From Clostridia bacterium (GTDB lineage Bacteria > Bacillota > Clostridia > Christensenellales > Borkfalkiaceae): a DNA stretch of 23,787 bases. The stretch is from positions 1 to 23,787 of the forward strand of contig JAJPXK010000216.1 in assembly GCA_021205485.1 (NCBI GenBank). The letters run 5' to 3'. The position numbers and the translations under genes were made by a program. This document shows positions 14,488 through 21,983 of this stretch, in pieces. The notes under the pieces were generated by a model, which was not told where the DNA came from, made no database searches, and saw only the letters and a list, made by a program, of their open reading frames with translations. Positions within the stretch are counted from its first letter, which is position 1, and every line of letters begins with the position of its first letter.

Positions 14488-14686
14488 TATTTCCACCTCA
14501 TTCCCCCTTCCAGGGTACTTTCTACTGTGTATGCTACGCTACCCTCAAGGGGAAGGCAAGGGAATGGCCGCTAATCTGTCATTCTGAGCGTAGCCCGTCA
14601 GGGCGTAGCCGAAGAATCTCCTTACAACCTTATTCTTGCGAGGGGATCCTTCGACTTCGGGCTATCGCCCTCCGCTCAGGATGACA
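14488..14686. repeat. Cluster of interspersed repeats
   Basis: No gene is seen in 14429-14697. 14519-14543 carries a word starting TCTACTGTGTATGCTACGCT, which recurs in full (25 bases) near 18599 and inverted near 23031. 14577-14621 and 14644-14686 are two copies of the TGTCATTCTGAGCG / CGCTCAGGATGACA family in opposite orientation, forming an imperfect palindrome of about 110 bases. Confidence 0.75.
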
Positions 14687-14697
14687 TAGAAGGAATA

Positions 14698-14723
14698 AGG
14701 CCCCCTTATCAGGGGAGCCTTAA
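14698..14723 (-). terminator. Hairpin directly after the second secreted protein gene
   Basis: Minus strand AAGGCTCCCCT and AGGGGGGCCTT pair over 10-11 positions around a 4-base loop, immediately after the stop codon. The T-tract is weak. The hairpin belongs to the GGCTCCC...GGGGAGC repeat family, which may have been recruited as the terminator. Confidence 0.55.
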
Positions 14724-15800
14724 TTACGATTTACTTATTCCTAACTGAACGGTTTGGCCGCCGCTGTCAATCCTGATATAGTACTTTGTTTGTGACGAGG
14801 CGGTGAACGATACGCTGCCGCTGCCTGTCGCTATAGGGCTGCTTTCATCGGAAGTATACATTATTATCACGGCCGAATCAAGGTCGCAGGTTATATTATA
14901 CGTTCCCGTTGTATTCCACGAATATGTCGTACCGTATAAGGTACTAAATGATATAGAACTGCTATAACTCCAGCCGCCGCTACCGCTATTAGTATAATAA
15001 GTAGTACTACCTGTTTCCAAAACATAATAAAAATATCCACCCTTGTTGGTATTATAGCGAGTTTTTTCAAGGTCAAATTCATCATCGTACAAATCGTTGT
15101 AAGCCAAGGGGTCGTCGCCGTCAAACGTGTACACGGCGGTGTCCTGACTGTATCCTAAATCGCCGGCCTGCCAGTTTACCATATCTATGCTTGGTATTCT
15201 ATTACCGATAGAAGAACTGTCTTGTTCAAGATAGAAGCATAATGGCGCATAACCAAGTTCGATTGTAGATATTGTCCAGTCGCTCATAACGCCGCTATTA
15301 TTTTCACGGGTTATAGTCGTCCTGTAAACGCGGTAAATATATTCGCCCGGCGGTATCGTCGGGTTACCTTCTTCACCAAGGCAAATGTCGGTTGTGTAAA
15401 TATATGCCAAAGTATAAGTATTTCTGTTTGCATAGTAATTATCTTCGGGCGAACGCACTATAAATGAAGAATCCCCGAGCAAACTGCTTACCGTACTGGA
15501 AATAGTGGTATATGTATTATCCATACTGCCGTAAAAACTATGCGAATAACGTCCATTTGAATTTCCATAAAAACGACTATTAAGGTTGCTATATATATTA
15601 GAACTTGTATCGTTCATTTCGGCTACTATGGCAAGTATCAGCGCGCTTTGCTCCCAAGTGAAATCTGCCAGTTCCACCTCCAATTCGGCATTGTCTTTCG
15701 TCGTAGTGTCGCTGTAACTCCATGTCGCGGCGACGGTTCCTATCGAAAGCGTAGCGATAATACAGGCGAGAATAATGGCGATTTTAGAGGAAAACCTCAT
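14724..15800 (-). CDS. Secreted surface protein B with a SipW-type signal peptide
   Basis: The protein has 358 residues. The N-terminus has a short basic start, a hydrophobic stretch (IAIILACIIATLSIGTVA, 7-24) and then ATWSYSD (25-31). This matches the class of signal peptides processed by SipW-like peptidases, and the same end occurs in the neighbouring surface protein A. The mature part is rich in Ser, Thr, Tyr and Asn, without LPXTG anchor or cysteine pairs, and its C-terminal 90 residues look beta-rich. The ATG overlaps the signal peptidase stop by four bases (ATGA), with GGAGGG upstream, so the two are coupled. Mature sequence not recognised; a matrix or fibre role like TasA is inferred from context only. 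Confidence 0.85.
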   Translation of the reverse strand: MRFSSKIAIILACIIATLSIGTVAATWSYSDTTTKDNAELEVELADFTWEQSALILAIVAEMNDTSSNIYSNLNSRFYGNSNGRYSHSFYGSMDNTYTTISSTVSSLLGDSSFIVRSPEDNYYANRNTYTLAYIYTTDICLGEEGNPTIPPGEYIYRVYRTTITRENNSGVMSDWTISTIELGYAPLCFYLEQDSSSIGNRIPSIDMVNWQAGDLGYSQDTAVYTFDGDDPLAYNDLYDDEFDLEKTRYNTNKGGYFYYVLETGSTTYYTNSGSGGWSYSSSISFSTLYGTTYSWNTTGTYNITCDLDSAVIIMYTSDESSPIATGSGSVSFTASSQTKYYIRIDSGGQTVQLGISKS

Positions 15801-16879
15801 TCCTTCTTCCCTCCTTCGTCCGATTTATCCGTCGGGGTATACGCTCCGTCGCCCCGCAGTTCAACCATATCGTAAAATCCGTTGTCGGTTGGCCTGTCGG
15901 TTTTTATAACCTCTACGGGGTCGTAGAATCCATTGTTCGCCGCAGGCGTATTCTTTGCCTTGCCCTTCCGCTTGCCTTCCGCAGCGCCTACGTTGCCCGC
16001 GGCCGCAGAGTTGCCCGTAAGATATGGCGCCGTAGGCGCGGCAACCCTTCCGCCCTTTTCAAGCCTCTCTTTTTCTATCTCTAAATACAGCTCGTAATCG
16101 TTGATCTGCCCTATTTCAACCAGCCTGCGGTATTTGCTCTTGCCTATATTATTTTCAAGTATAGGCAGACCTATCGCCACTGCCACCATTAAAAGTACGC
16201 ACAGCCAGCCCGCAGGCGACTGCATAAACAGCACAAAACTGCCTACAAAGCGTATGCGTTCGCCCCTGTATATGCCCTTCATCTGCGAATATTCCACCTT
16301 GTACGTGTCGGAATACTGGTTCGCGTCTCCCCTTAAGGTGAACAGCCTGCCGTCGGGGTGTTCGTCGTCAGGTTCTTCTATGGCTATTATGCGGTGGATA
16401 ATCAGCTCGCCCTTTAATTCGTATACAACTACGTCGTAAAGCTCAAGCTCATATTCGTCGGGCATTTTGTAGGTGTATACAATGTCAAAAGTGTCAAACT
16501 GGTCGTTTAAATCGTTGTCGAAAAGGTAGGTGTTGGCGGAATATTTTTCTGACATGGAATCGCTCTTTACCACCCTCATTGTAGGTACGGTGTCAGAGAC
16601 GGACATATCTTGCGTGTTTATATATATCGAAAAACCGAGGGCTAAAACAAAGACGGCGCAAATGAGTATGTTAAAAACGGTGGCGGCAATATCGCCCGCT
16701 TTGCCGTAACCTACGCTTAATCTGTCGTTTTCCTTTATTAATTTTTCGTCCTCTTCTCCGCAACGGATGAGCCGCTTATATAGCCTGGTTATAGCGGCAA
16801 GGCATATTGCGGATAGTCCCGTAAGCAATACAAAGACGATAAGGCACACAACAAAAATATAAATTTCGTAATCCGTCAT
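15797..16879 (-). CDS. SipW-like (ER-type) signal peptidase I with a long cytoplasmic tail
   Basis: Membrane serine protease expected to cleave signal peptides of its neighbours. Predicted helices lie at about 6-30, 64-87 and 214-240. The catalytic domain between the last two is outside the cell. Active-site boxes are VVKSDSMS (Ser108), IIHRIIAI with His162 in place of the bacterial Lys, and LRGDANQYSD (Asp185, Asp191), as in SipW and archaeal/ER enzymes. At 360 residues it is much longer than SipW (about 190). The extra 120-residue tail is predicted cytoplasmic, charged, and carries NNGFYDPVEV and DNGFYDMVEL, a repeated NGFYDxVE motif (316-323, 333-340). Genes for two proteins with matching signal peptides flank it. 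Confidence 0.9.
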   Translation of the reverse strand: MTDYEIYIFVVCLIVFVLLTGLSAICLAAITRLYKRLIRCGEEDEKLIKENDRLSVGYGKAGDIAATVFNILICAVFVLALGFSIYINTQDMSVSDTVPTMRVVKSDSMSEKYSANTYLFDNDLNDQFDTFDIVYTYKMPDEYELELYDVVVYELKGELIIHRIIAIEEPDDEHPDGRLFTLRGDANQYSDTYKVEYSQMKGIYRGERIRFVGSFVLFMQSPAGWLCVLLMVAVAIGLPILENNIGKSKYRRLVEIGQINDYELYLEIEKERLEKGGRVAAPTAPYLTGNSAAAGNVGAAEGKRKGKAKNTPAANNGFYDPVEVIKTDRPTDNGFYDMVELRGDGAYTPTDKSDEGGKKE

Positions 16880-16917
16880 TGCCTTTATTTTTCCTGTTTT
16901 ATCTGTTAAAAATCCAA

Positions 16918-17029
16918 TCTCGTTGTCTCCCTTATCAGGGGAGGGCCATTATGTCATCCTGCGTGAGGGCAACAGAAAGGAAGCCAAGGGCTTTTATTGC
17001 ACAATATCCCCGCATTAAAACGGGGATAT
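16918..17029. repeat. Repeat remnant and hairpin between surface protein A and the signal peptidase
   Basis: In the 193-base gap, TCTCCCTTATCAGGGGAG (about 16926-16943) belongs to the GGCTCCC...GGGGAGC family and is followed by ATGTCATCCTGCGTGAGGGC. A perfect 9-bp stem ATATCCCCG/CGGGGATAT (17004-17012 with 17021-17029) has an 8-base loop and no T-tract. It may protect the 3' end of the surface protein A message or lower expression of the downstream genes. Confidence 0.6.
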
Positions 17030-17072
17030 GGCTGTTTTATTCAGTTAAATATAAACTTATTTCGGTTGTTTA

Positions 17073-18350
17073 TCAGATACTATTAACTGTTGTAGTACTA
17101 AACGTACAAGTATAAGCACTACCAGTATTAGTAACTGTAACGGTTACCGTTGTGCCGCTTATTGATGACCACAACGAGTTAGAATATGTATCGCTGTCGC
17201 TTGATACGGCGCGTACCTTAATATAGTATGTGCCGCTTGCCAATGTATAGCCGTAACTTGCACCATCAGAGTTCAATAATGTAGCTATTGAACCCGTTGT
17301 CGAACTGGTGTTAATATCTACAGTATGTATAGGCGAACCAGAAGTATTGTCAAGGAAGAAACCTATGCGATATGTTGAAGTACCTGACTGTTCTTCAGTT
17401 GTAGCAGTAGTTGCAATAGTATAGTTACCACTATTATCAACAGTTATCGTAGGAGTGGTAAGTATGCCGCCCGATTCTTTAACGGTAAAAGTGATGTCAA
17501 GGTTTTGTATCGCCTCATTCATTTCTTCATAGTCAGAATAAGAGTTAAGCACAAAAATTTTTGCAGGTTGAATGTAGGTTGCAAGCTCTGCTGCGGATAT
17601 TGTATATGTAAACACGCCGCTGCCGTCGCTTGTCCATACTTTGCCACCCGAAGACGACTGATTAGTATCGTATATATATTTAGCCTCGCTGTCAACAGTC
17701 AACACATCTAAATAAGAGCCGTTACTGTTGTAATAATAATAGTTTGTAGTGCCGCTTGCTGTGCCAGCAGAACATTTAAACTGCGGTATGCCGGTATATG
17801 TAAGAGCGAAAGCCGTCTCAATCCCGTAATTATATGCATCGGCAGAGGTATTTGTCTGATCTGCGGTAAAAGTTATGGTTAACGCAGAGCCTGCCGCTAT
17901 GCCTAACGTTGCTGTATAGTCGGGATAAACGCTTGAAGAAGCCGTTGCTGTTAGGCCTGTAGTACCAGAAGCATATTTTACTAAATCTTCCAAATTCACA
18001 TATGTTATTTCAGAGGAAGAGTAACTTACAATCGCAATATAATTACAATTTGTTGCAGAAGTATCATAAGACGGTAAAACAAGATATGTATATTCATCAG
18101 CAGAACCGATATGCTGAATGGCATAGGAGTATTGGTCCAATTTATAAACGGCCTGCACGCTGCCCCTTGAAATTTCATATGTACCAGCCGCGCCGCTGCC
18201 CTCTACTTCGGTTAAACTGACTGAAACGCTTGTATCGGTAGAGACCATAGACGCATCGGAATATGACCATGTGGCATACACGGCGCCGACGGTAACTATA
18301 GCCATAGCCATAGAAAGAGCGGCAATCTTTTTCGCCCCGAATTTTTTCAT
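17073..18350 (-). CDS. Secreted surface protein A with a SipW-type signal peptide
   Basis: The protein has 425 residues. A basic start MKKFGAKK, a hydrophobic stretch to about residue 24 and then ATWSYSD (26-32) form the same signal-peptide end as in surface protein B. The mature protein is strongly enriched in Ser, Thr, Tyr, Gly and Asn. It has one visible Cys in each half (CNY, FKCSAG) plus one near the C-terminus. Residues about 300-405 read as a beta-sandwich (fibronectin type III-like: GTYYIKVRAVSSD). There is no sortase motif. AAGGAGAA lies 8 bases before the ATG. It is the first gene of the secretion module, consistent with a major exported product; function inferred from context. Confidence 0.85.
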   Translation of the reverse strand: MKKFGAKKIAALSMAMAIVTVGAVYATWSYSDASMVSTDTSVSVSLTEVEGSGAAGTYEISRGSVQAVYKLDQYSYAIQHIGSADEYTYLVLPSYDTSATNCNYIAIVSYSSSEITYVNLEDLVKYASGTTGLTATASSSVYPDYTATLGIAAGSALTITFTADQTNTSADAYNYGIETAFALTYTGIPQFKCSAGTASGTTNYYYYNSNGSYLDVLTVDSEAKYIYDTNQSSSGGKVWTSDGSGVFTYTISAAELATYIQPAKIFVLNSYSDYEEMNEAIQNLDITFTVKESGGILTTPTITVDNSGNYTIATTATTEEQSGTSTYRIGFFLDNTSGSPIHTVDINTSSTTGSIATLLNSDGASYGYTLASGTYYIKVRAVSSDSDTYSNSLWSSISGTTVTVTVTNTGSAYTCTFSTTTVNSI

Positions 18351-18442
18351 AAAATAAATTCTCCTTGTATAACAGATTTTTTATTGCTATGCCCTTTCAG
18401 GCATTAAGTTTTGTGTTTTGTTGCGGTCCGCGGGTACCCGCG

Positions 18443-18640
18443 GGATCCTTCGACTCCACTTCGTTTCGCTCAGGATGACAGTATAGAAGCTGGCGCCCTG
18501 TCCTTTAAGGCTCCCTTATTAGGGGAGCTGTCACGTAGTGACTGAGGGGTTTGTATACTGGTTGCGTTTTAACCCCCGTCCACCGCAAGCGGTCCCCCTC
18601 TACTGTGTATGCTACGCTACCCTATCAGTGGAGGCCATTA
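18443..18640. repeat. Interspersed repeats in the long leader of the secretion module
   Basis: 18443-18480 is a GGATCCTTCGACT...CTCAGGATGACA copy. 18505-18552 is a GGCTCCCTTATTAGGGGAGC...TGAGGGGTTT copy. 18575-18640 contains the TCTACTGTGTATGCTACGCT word shared with 14519-14543 and 23031-23055. No gene is seen in 18351-19055. Confidence 0.75.
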
Positions 18641-18706
18641 TATCATTTTACATTTATACAACACTTTTTAAGAATATGTTGCATACTTACAGTTTTTGTT
18701 ACTTTT

Positions 18707-18733
18707 ATTATATCCCCCCCCGAAAAATGTCAA
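18707..18733 (-). promoter_or_regulatory. Consensus promoter with a poly-G spacer, candidate phase-variable promoter
   Basis: Minus strand: perfect TTGACA (18728-18733), a 15-base spacer TTTTTCGGGGGGGGA containing G8 (18714-18721), and perfect TATAAT (18707-18712). 17 is optimal, so gain or loss of G would be expected to change strength. It is the best promoter seen upstream of surface protein A, with a leader of about 350 bases. Confidence 0.65.
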
Positions 18734-18851
18734 TAGTTAACAATGAAATTTTAATAACTTTTTGTGTGAAATTTATATTTTGTTGCACTTTTACTATTTA
18801 TTTTGCACAATTTTTTTACGTGATTATCCCCTCATAGGCAGTATTGCGGCG

Positions 18852-18907
18852 TTAAGGCTCCCCTATTAGCGGGAGCTGGCTGCCATTAGGCAGACTGAGG
18901 GGTTTTA
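18852..18907. repeat. Copy of the GGCTCCC...GGGGAGCTGGC...TGAGGGGTTT repeat
   Basis: It shows the TTAAGGCTCCCCTATTAG start, the GGGAGCTGGCTGCC middle and the CAGACTGAGGGGTTTT end, close to the copy at 18505-18552 and to the reverse copy at 11950-11999. Confidence 0.75.
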
Positions 18908-18927
18908 CTACACAGATCACTGTTTCA

Positions 18928-18975
18928 TAAAAAATAAAATAGCCGCCACTAAATTTGCGAAGCTGGCGGTTATTT
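18928..18975 (-). terminator. Terminator of the NAD operon
   Basis: Minus strand AAATAACCGCCA pairs with TGGCGGCTATTTT (one mismatch) around a loop of about 14 bases, followed by ATTTTTT. It lies 80 bases after the small protein gene. Confidence 0.8.
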
Positions 18976-19055
18976 AACATATAGCCGAGGCTAACCGTAA
19001 AGGCATTGCCCCTTGTTGTATTTTTATTATAAGCTATTTTTTAATTTGTCAACAG

Positions 19056-19199
19056 TTAATCCTTTTTTTCCTGCTCTTTGGCGTCTTCCTCTTTGGCGGA
19101 GGAAAGTTTTGCGGCCATGGCCTGAAGTTTCTGCTCGTCGGCTTCCTCTTTCATAGAGGCGAGTTTGCCGTAAGCCAGTTTATCGTGATGGATTGTCAT
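19056..19199 (-). CDS. Small conserved-looking protein of 47 residues after niaR
   Basis: It begins MTIHHDKLAYGKLAS and is otherwise charged and helical (many Glu, Lys, Ala), without signal peptide or membrane helix. The ATG at 19199 has GGGGGC 8 bases upstream and lies 18 bases after the niaR stop; the next structure is the operon terminator. A short family starting with xHHDKLAYGKL is known to me only vaguely from Clostridia, so homology is tentative. Gene placement inside the operon and good coding character support that it is real; function unknown. Confidence 0.65.
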   Translation of the reverse strand: MTIHHDKLAYGKLASMKEEADEQKLQAMAAKLSSAKEEDAKEQEKKD

Positions 19200-19217
19200 T
19201 TTTTAATTGCCCCCGTA

Positions 19218-19727
19218 CTATATCTCAATTAAAAAGCCTTTAGCCCGCAAAGCGTCGGCGATTTTATCGAGGGTGGCCTCGCTTTCCGCCGTTACCGTGT
19301 GGTAATGGTAGCCGTCCGTCACCGACATCAACGGCTTTGAAGCCCCGCTTACCAGAGAGCGGTACAGCTCCTCTACATGAGTACGGGTATAAAGTTCGAG
19401 GCGGGCGGAGATTCTGCCATATATGCGGTGGTTTACAAAAATATCCTCTACCCTGCCGCCGAGTTCTATTATCAAAAAGCCCTCGTCAAGAATCTCTTCA
19501 AAGGTGTGGCGGCATTTAAAAACGCGGGTGGCGGCCGTTTTTGTCTGGATTAAATAGCCCTTGTTTGTGGCCATGACGTCTACGCCGTTGGCGCGTAAAA
19601 TGGCGATATCCTGCACTATAACCTGCCGCGAGACATTAAATTTTTCGGCGAGGACGGTAGCCGTAAGCGGATTATCGCTGTTGCTTAAAACGGCTAACAT
19701 TTCCTCTCTTCTTTTTTCTGCTTTCAT
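19218..19727 (-). CDS. niaR: Transcription repressor NiaR of NAD synthesis
   Basis: Niacin-responsive repressor (YrxA family). The protein has 169 residues. An N-terminal HTH_11 winged helix (about 6-58, with LAEKFNVSRQVIVQDIAILR) is followed by the 3H domain named for conserved histidines: His74 in KCRHTFEEI, His100 in FVNHRIYGRIS and His141/His143 in GYHYHTV. Such domains bind the ligand and metal. AGGTT lies before the ATG. It lies 77 bases after nadC and is most likely co-transcribed and autoregulated through the palindrome at 22206-22241. Confidence 0.93.
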   Translation of the reverse strand: MKAEKRREEMLAVLSNSDNPLTATVLAEKFNVSRQVIVQDIAILRANGVDVMATNKGYLIQTKTAATRVFKCRHTFEEILDEGFLIIELGGRVEDIFVNHRIYGRISARLELYTRTHVEELYRSLVSGASKPLMSVTDGYHYHTVTAESEATLDKIADALRAKGFLIEI

Positions 19728-19760
19728 TTTTTAACCTGTATTATTAAGTTGAAGGGGGAC

Positions 19761-19790
19761 TTAAGGCTCCCTTATTAGGGGAGGCATTAT
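19761..19790. repeat. Short repeat copy between nadC and niaR
   Basis: TTAAGGCTCCCTTATTAGGG is a truncated copy of the GGCTCCC...GGGGAGC family lying inside the NAD operon. Confidence 0.65.
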
Positions 19791-19804
19791 TGCGGTATAT
19801 TTTA

Positions 19805-20659
19805 TTATATGGCGCGCAGATTTTTAAGAGACAGGTCCATAATAGGCGCGGAGTGAGTCAAAGCCCCGCTGGAAACGTAGTCTACGCCCGTCTCTATAAT
19901 GTTGGCGATATTTTCTTTGGTGACGTTGCCGCTGCATTCGGTCAGGGCCCTGCCCGCGATCATTTTTACGGCGGCCTTCATATCCTCTACCGACATATTG
20001 TCGAGCATAATGATATCCGCCCCCGCCTCTACGGCCTCGCGGCACATATCCAAATTTTCTACCTCAACCTCGATTTTGCGTACAAACGGTGCATATTCCC
20101 GCGCCATTTGCACGGCTTTGGTTACGCTGCCCGCCGCCCCGATGTGGTTATCTTTGAGTAAAATGCCGTCAGACAGGTTGTAACGGTGGTTCACCCCGCC
20201 GCCTACCTTTACGGCGTATTTTTCAAATATCCGCATATTAGGGGTGGTCTTTCGCGTATCTAAAAGTTTGGTCTTGCAGCCCTTTAAAAGGTCTGCTACC
20301 TGGCGGGTGTAGGTGGCGACGCCGCTCATCCTCTGCAGATAGTTCAAAGCCGTCCTTTCGCCCGACAGCAACACGCGAATATCGCCGGTAACAACAGCCA
20401 CCTTATCGCCCTTTTTAACAAAGTCTCCGTCCTTATAGTTGAAGCATACCTCCGTGTCTTTATCCAATATTTCGAAAGTTCTTTTAAACACGTTGAGGCC
20501 GCATATCACGCCGTCCTGCTTGCAGATCAAATCTACCGTACCCTTCTGATACTCCGGCATTACGGCGTTGGTGGTGATATCTTCGTTGGAAATATCTTCC
20601 CTGAGGGCCATTTTTATAAGCTCGTCCGCGTGAAGGACGTCAGTTATGGGATTGTTCAT
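19805..20659 (-). CDS. nadC: Nicotinate-nucleotide pyrophosphorylase (carboxylating)
   Basis: Quinolinate phosphoribosyltransferase: converts quinolinate and PRPP to nicotinate mononucleotide and CO2. The protein has 284 residues, the standard length. The family core is LDTRKTTPNMRIFEKYAVKV at about 133-152, GGGVNHRYNLSDGILLKDNH and later EVEVENLDM and DIIMLDNM. The ATG at 20659 has a perfect AGGAGG and overlaps the end of nadB by 20 bases. Confidence 0.97.
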   Translation of the reverse strand: MNNPITDVLHADELIKMALREDISNEDITTNAVMPEYQKGTVDLICKQDGVICGLNVFKRTFEILDKDTEVCFNYKDGDFVKKGDKVAVVTGDIRVLLSGERTALNYLQRMSGVATYTRQVADLLKGCKTKLLDTRKTTPNMRIFEKYAVKVGGGVNHRYNLSDGILLKDNHIGAAGSVTKAVQMAREYAPFVRKIEVEVENLDMCREAVEAGADIIMLDNMSVEDMKAAVKMIAGRALTECSGNVTKENIANIIETGVDYVSSGALTHSAPIMDLSLKNLRAI

Positions 20660-21962
20660 TTTCTGCCTCCTGTATGGCTTTCTGCACCTGAAGTTTATAG
20701 CTCTTTAAAAGGGCGGGCACGTTGTCGTATCTTGAAAGGTCAAGCTTGCCTTCGGCGTACGCCGCCTTTTCAAGGTTGGTACGCGAATAATTTGCGGATA
20801 TATCCAGGGCTGCCCTCTTTGCGAACAGCAGACTTTCCAATAAAGAATTGGACGCCAGCCTGTTGGCCCCGTGCACGCCGTTGCAACACGTTTCGCCTAC
20901 GGCGTACAGCCTTTTCATTGTGGTTTTGCCCTCTAAGTCAGAGCGTATGCCGCCCATAAAGTAATGCTGCGAGGGAACAACGGGTATGCACTCGCGGAAT
21001 ACGTCGTAGCCCTCTTCAAGACACCTTTGCACTATTGTAGGGAAGTGCGTTATCACTTCCTGCCTGTCTATAGGCCTCATATCCAGCCAGACGTGCTTTG
21101 TTCCGTCCTTTTTCATCTGCTCGCGGATATTTTTTGTCACCACGTCCCTCGGCTGAAGCTCGTCGCAGAAGCGGTTGAAATTTTTATCCAGCAGAACGGC
21201 GCCTTCGCCCCTCACCGATTCGGATATTAAGAACCTTCTGCCCTCCCTTTCGGAATAGAGCGTGGTAGGGTGTATCTGCACGTAATTTATATGGTCTACC
21301 GCAACGCCGTGGTTTAAACATATGGCCAGGGCGTCGCCCGTAAGTATGCGGAAGTTTGTGCTGTTTTCGTACACGCCGCCTATGCCGCCCGAAGCGAGCG
21401 CTACGTAGTCGGCGTACAGCCTGTACAGCCTGCCGTTTTTGCCGTCTTTGGCGACTATGCCGTAGCAGCAGTCGTCATCGCAGATAATATCCGTCATAGT
21501 TACGTACGGCACTATATATATATTGCTCCGCCCCCTCGCGGCCGCCATAAGGCGGGTGGTTATTTCCTTGCCCGTGCAGTCCTCGTGGAAGCATATGCGG
21601 GGCGAGGAATGGCCCCCTTCCCTTGTGTACGCCAGCGAGCCGTCGGCGTTTTTAGCGAACGTCACTCCGTAAGAGATAAGATCGTCTATAATCTCCTGCG
21701 AGTGGCGTATCATACATTCCACCGTGGCGGGGTTGTTTTCGTAATGGCCCGCACGCATGGTGTCTTCAAAGTAGCCGTCGTAGTCGTCATCGTCCACAAG
21801 GCGGCAAATGCCGCCCTGCGCGAGGTAACTGTCAGAACGGTCGGGCTTATCTTTGCATATTAAAAGCACCCGCTTGTCTTGCGGAAGGTTCAAAGCGCAG
21901 TTAAGCCCCGCGACGCCCGCGCCTACTATTATCACGTCGTAATACTTTTCAAGCTCTACCAT
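20640..21962 (-). CDS. nadB: L-aspartate oxidase
   Basis: FAD enzyme that oxidises aspartate to iminoaspartate for quinolinate synthesis. The protein has 440 residues, near the short clostridial form (the E. coli enzyme has 540). FAD-binding VIIVGAGVAGLNCALNLP lies at 10-27, SYLAQGGICR at 45-54 and GGHSSPRICFHEDCTGKEI at 116-134. HYFMGGIRSDLEGKT and AVGETCCNGVHGANRLASNS occur near the C-terminus. The C-terminal helical domain is shortened. TGGAG precedes the ATG. The partner quinolinate synthase gene nadA is not in the window. Confidence 0.96.
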   Translation of the reverse strand: MVELEKYYDVIIVGAGVAGLNCALNLPQDKRVLLICKDKPDRSDSYLAQGGICRLVDDDDYDGYFEDTMRAGHYENNPATVECMIRHSQEIIDDLISYGVTFAKNADGSLAYTREGGHSSPRICFHEDCTGKEITTRLMAAARGRSNIYIVPYVTMTDIICDDDCCYGIVAKDGKNGRLYRLYADYVALASGGIGGVYENSTNFRILTGDALAICLNHGVAVDHINYVQIHPTTLYSEREGRRFLISESVRGEGAVLLDKNFNRFCDELQPRDVVTKNIREQMKKDGTKHVWLDMRPIDRQEVITHFPTIVQRCLEEGYDVFRECIPVVPSQHYFMGGIRSDLEGKTTMKRLYAVGETCCNGVHGANRLASNSLLESLLFAKRAALDISANYSRTNLEKAAYAEGKLDLSRYDNVPALLKSYKLQVQKAIQEAENEQSHN

Positions 21963-21983
21963 AAAACGCTCCAGAAAATTTAA

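Noticed and set aside
18538..18837. Plus-strand frame of 99 residues in the gap before the secretion module.
   Set aside because: Begins in an interspersed repeat, runs through the AT-rich promoter region, and has no ribosome binding site.
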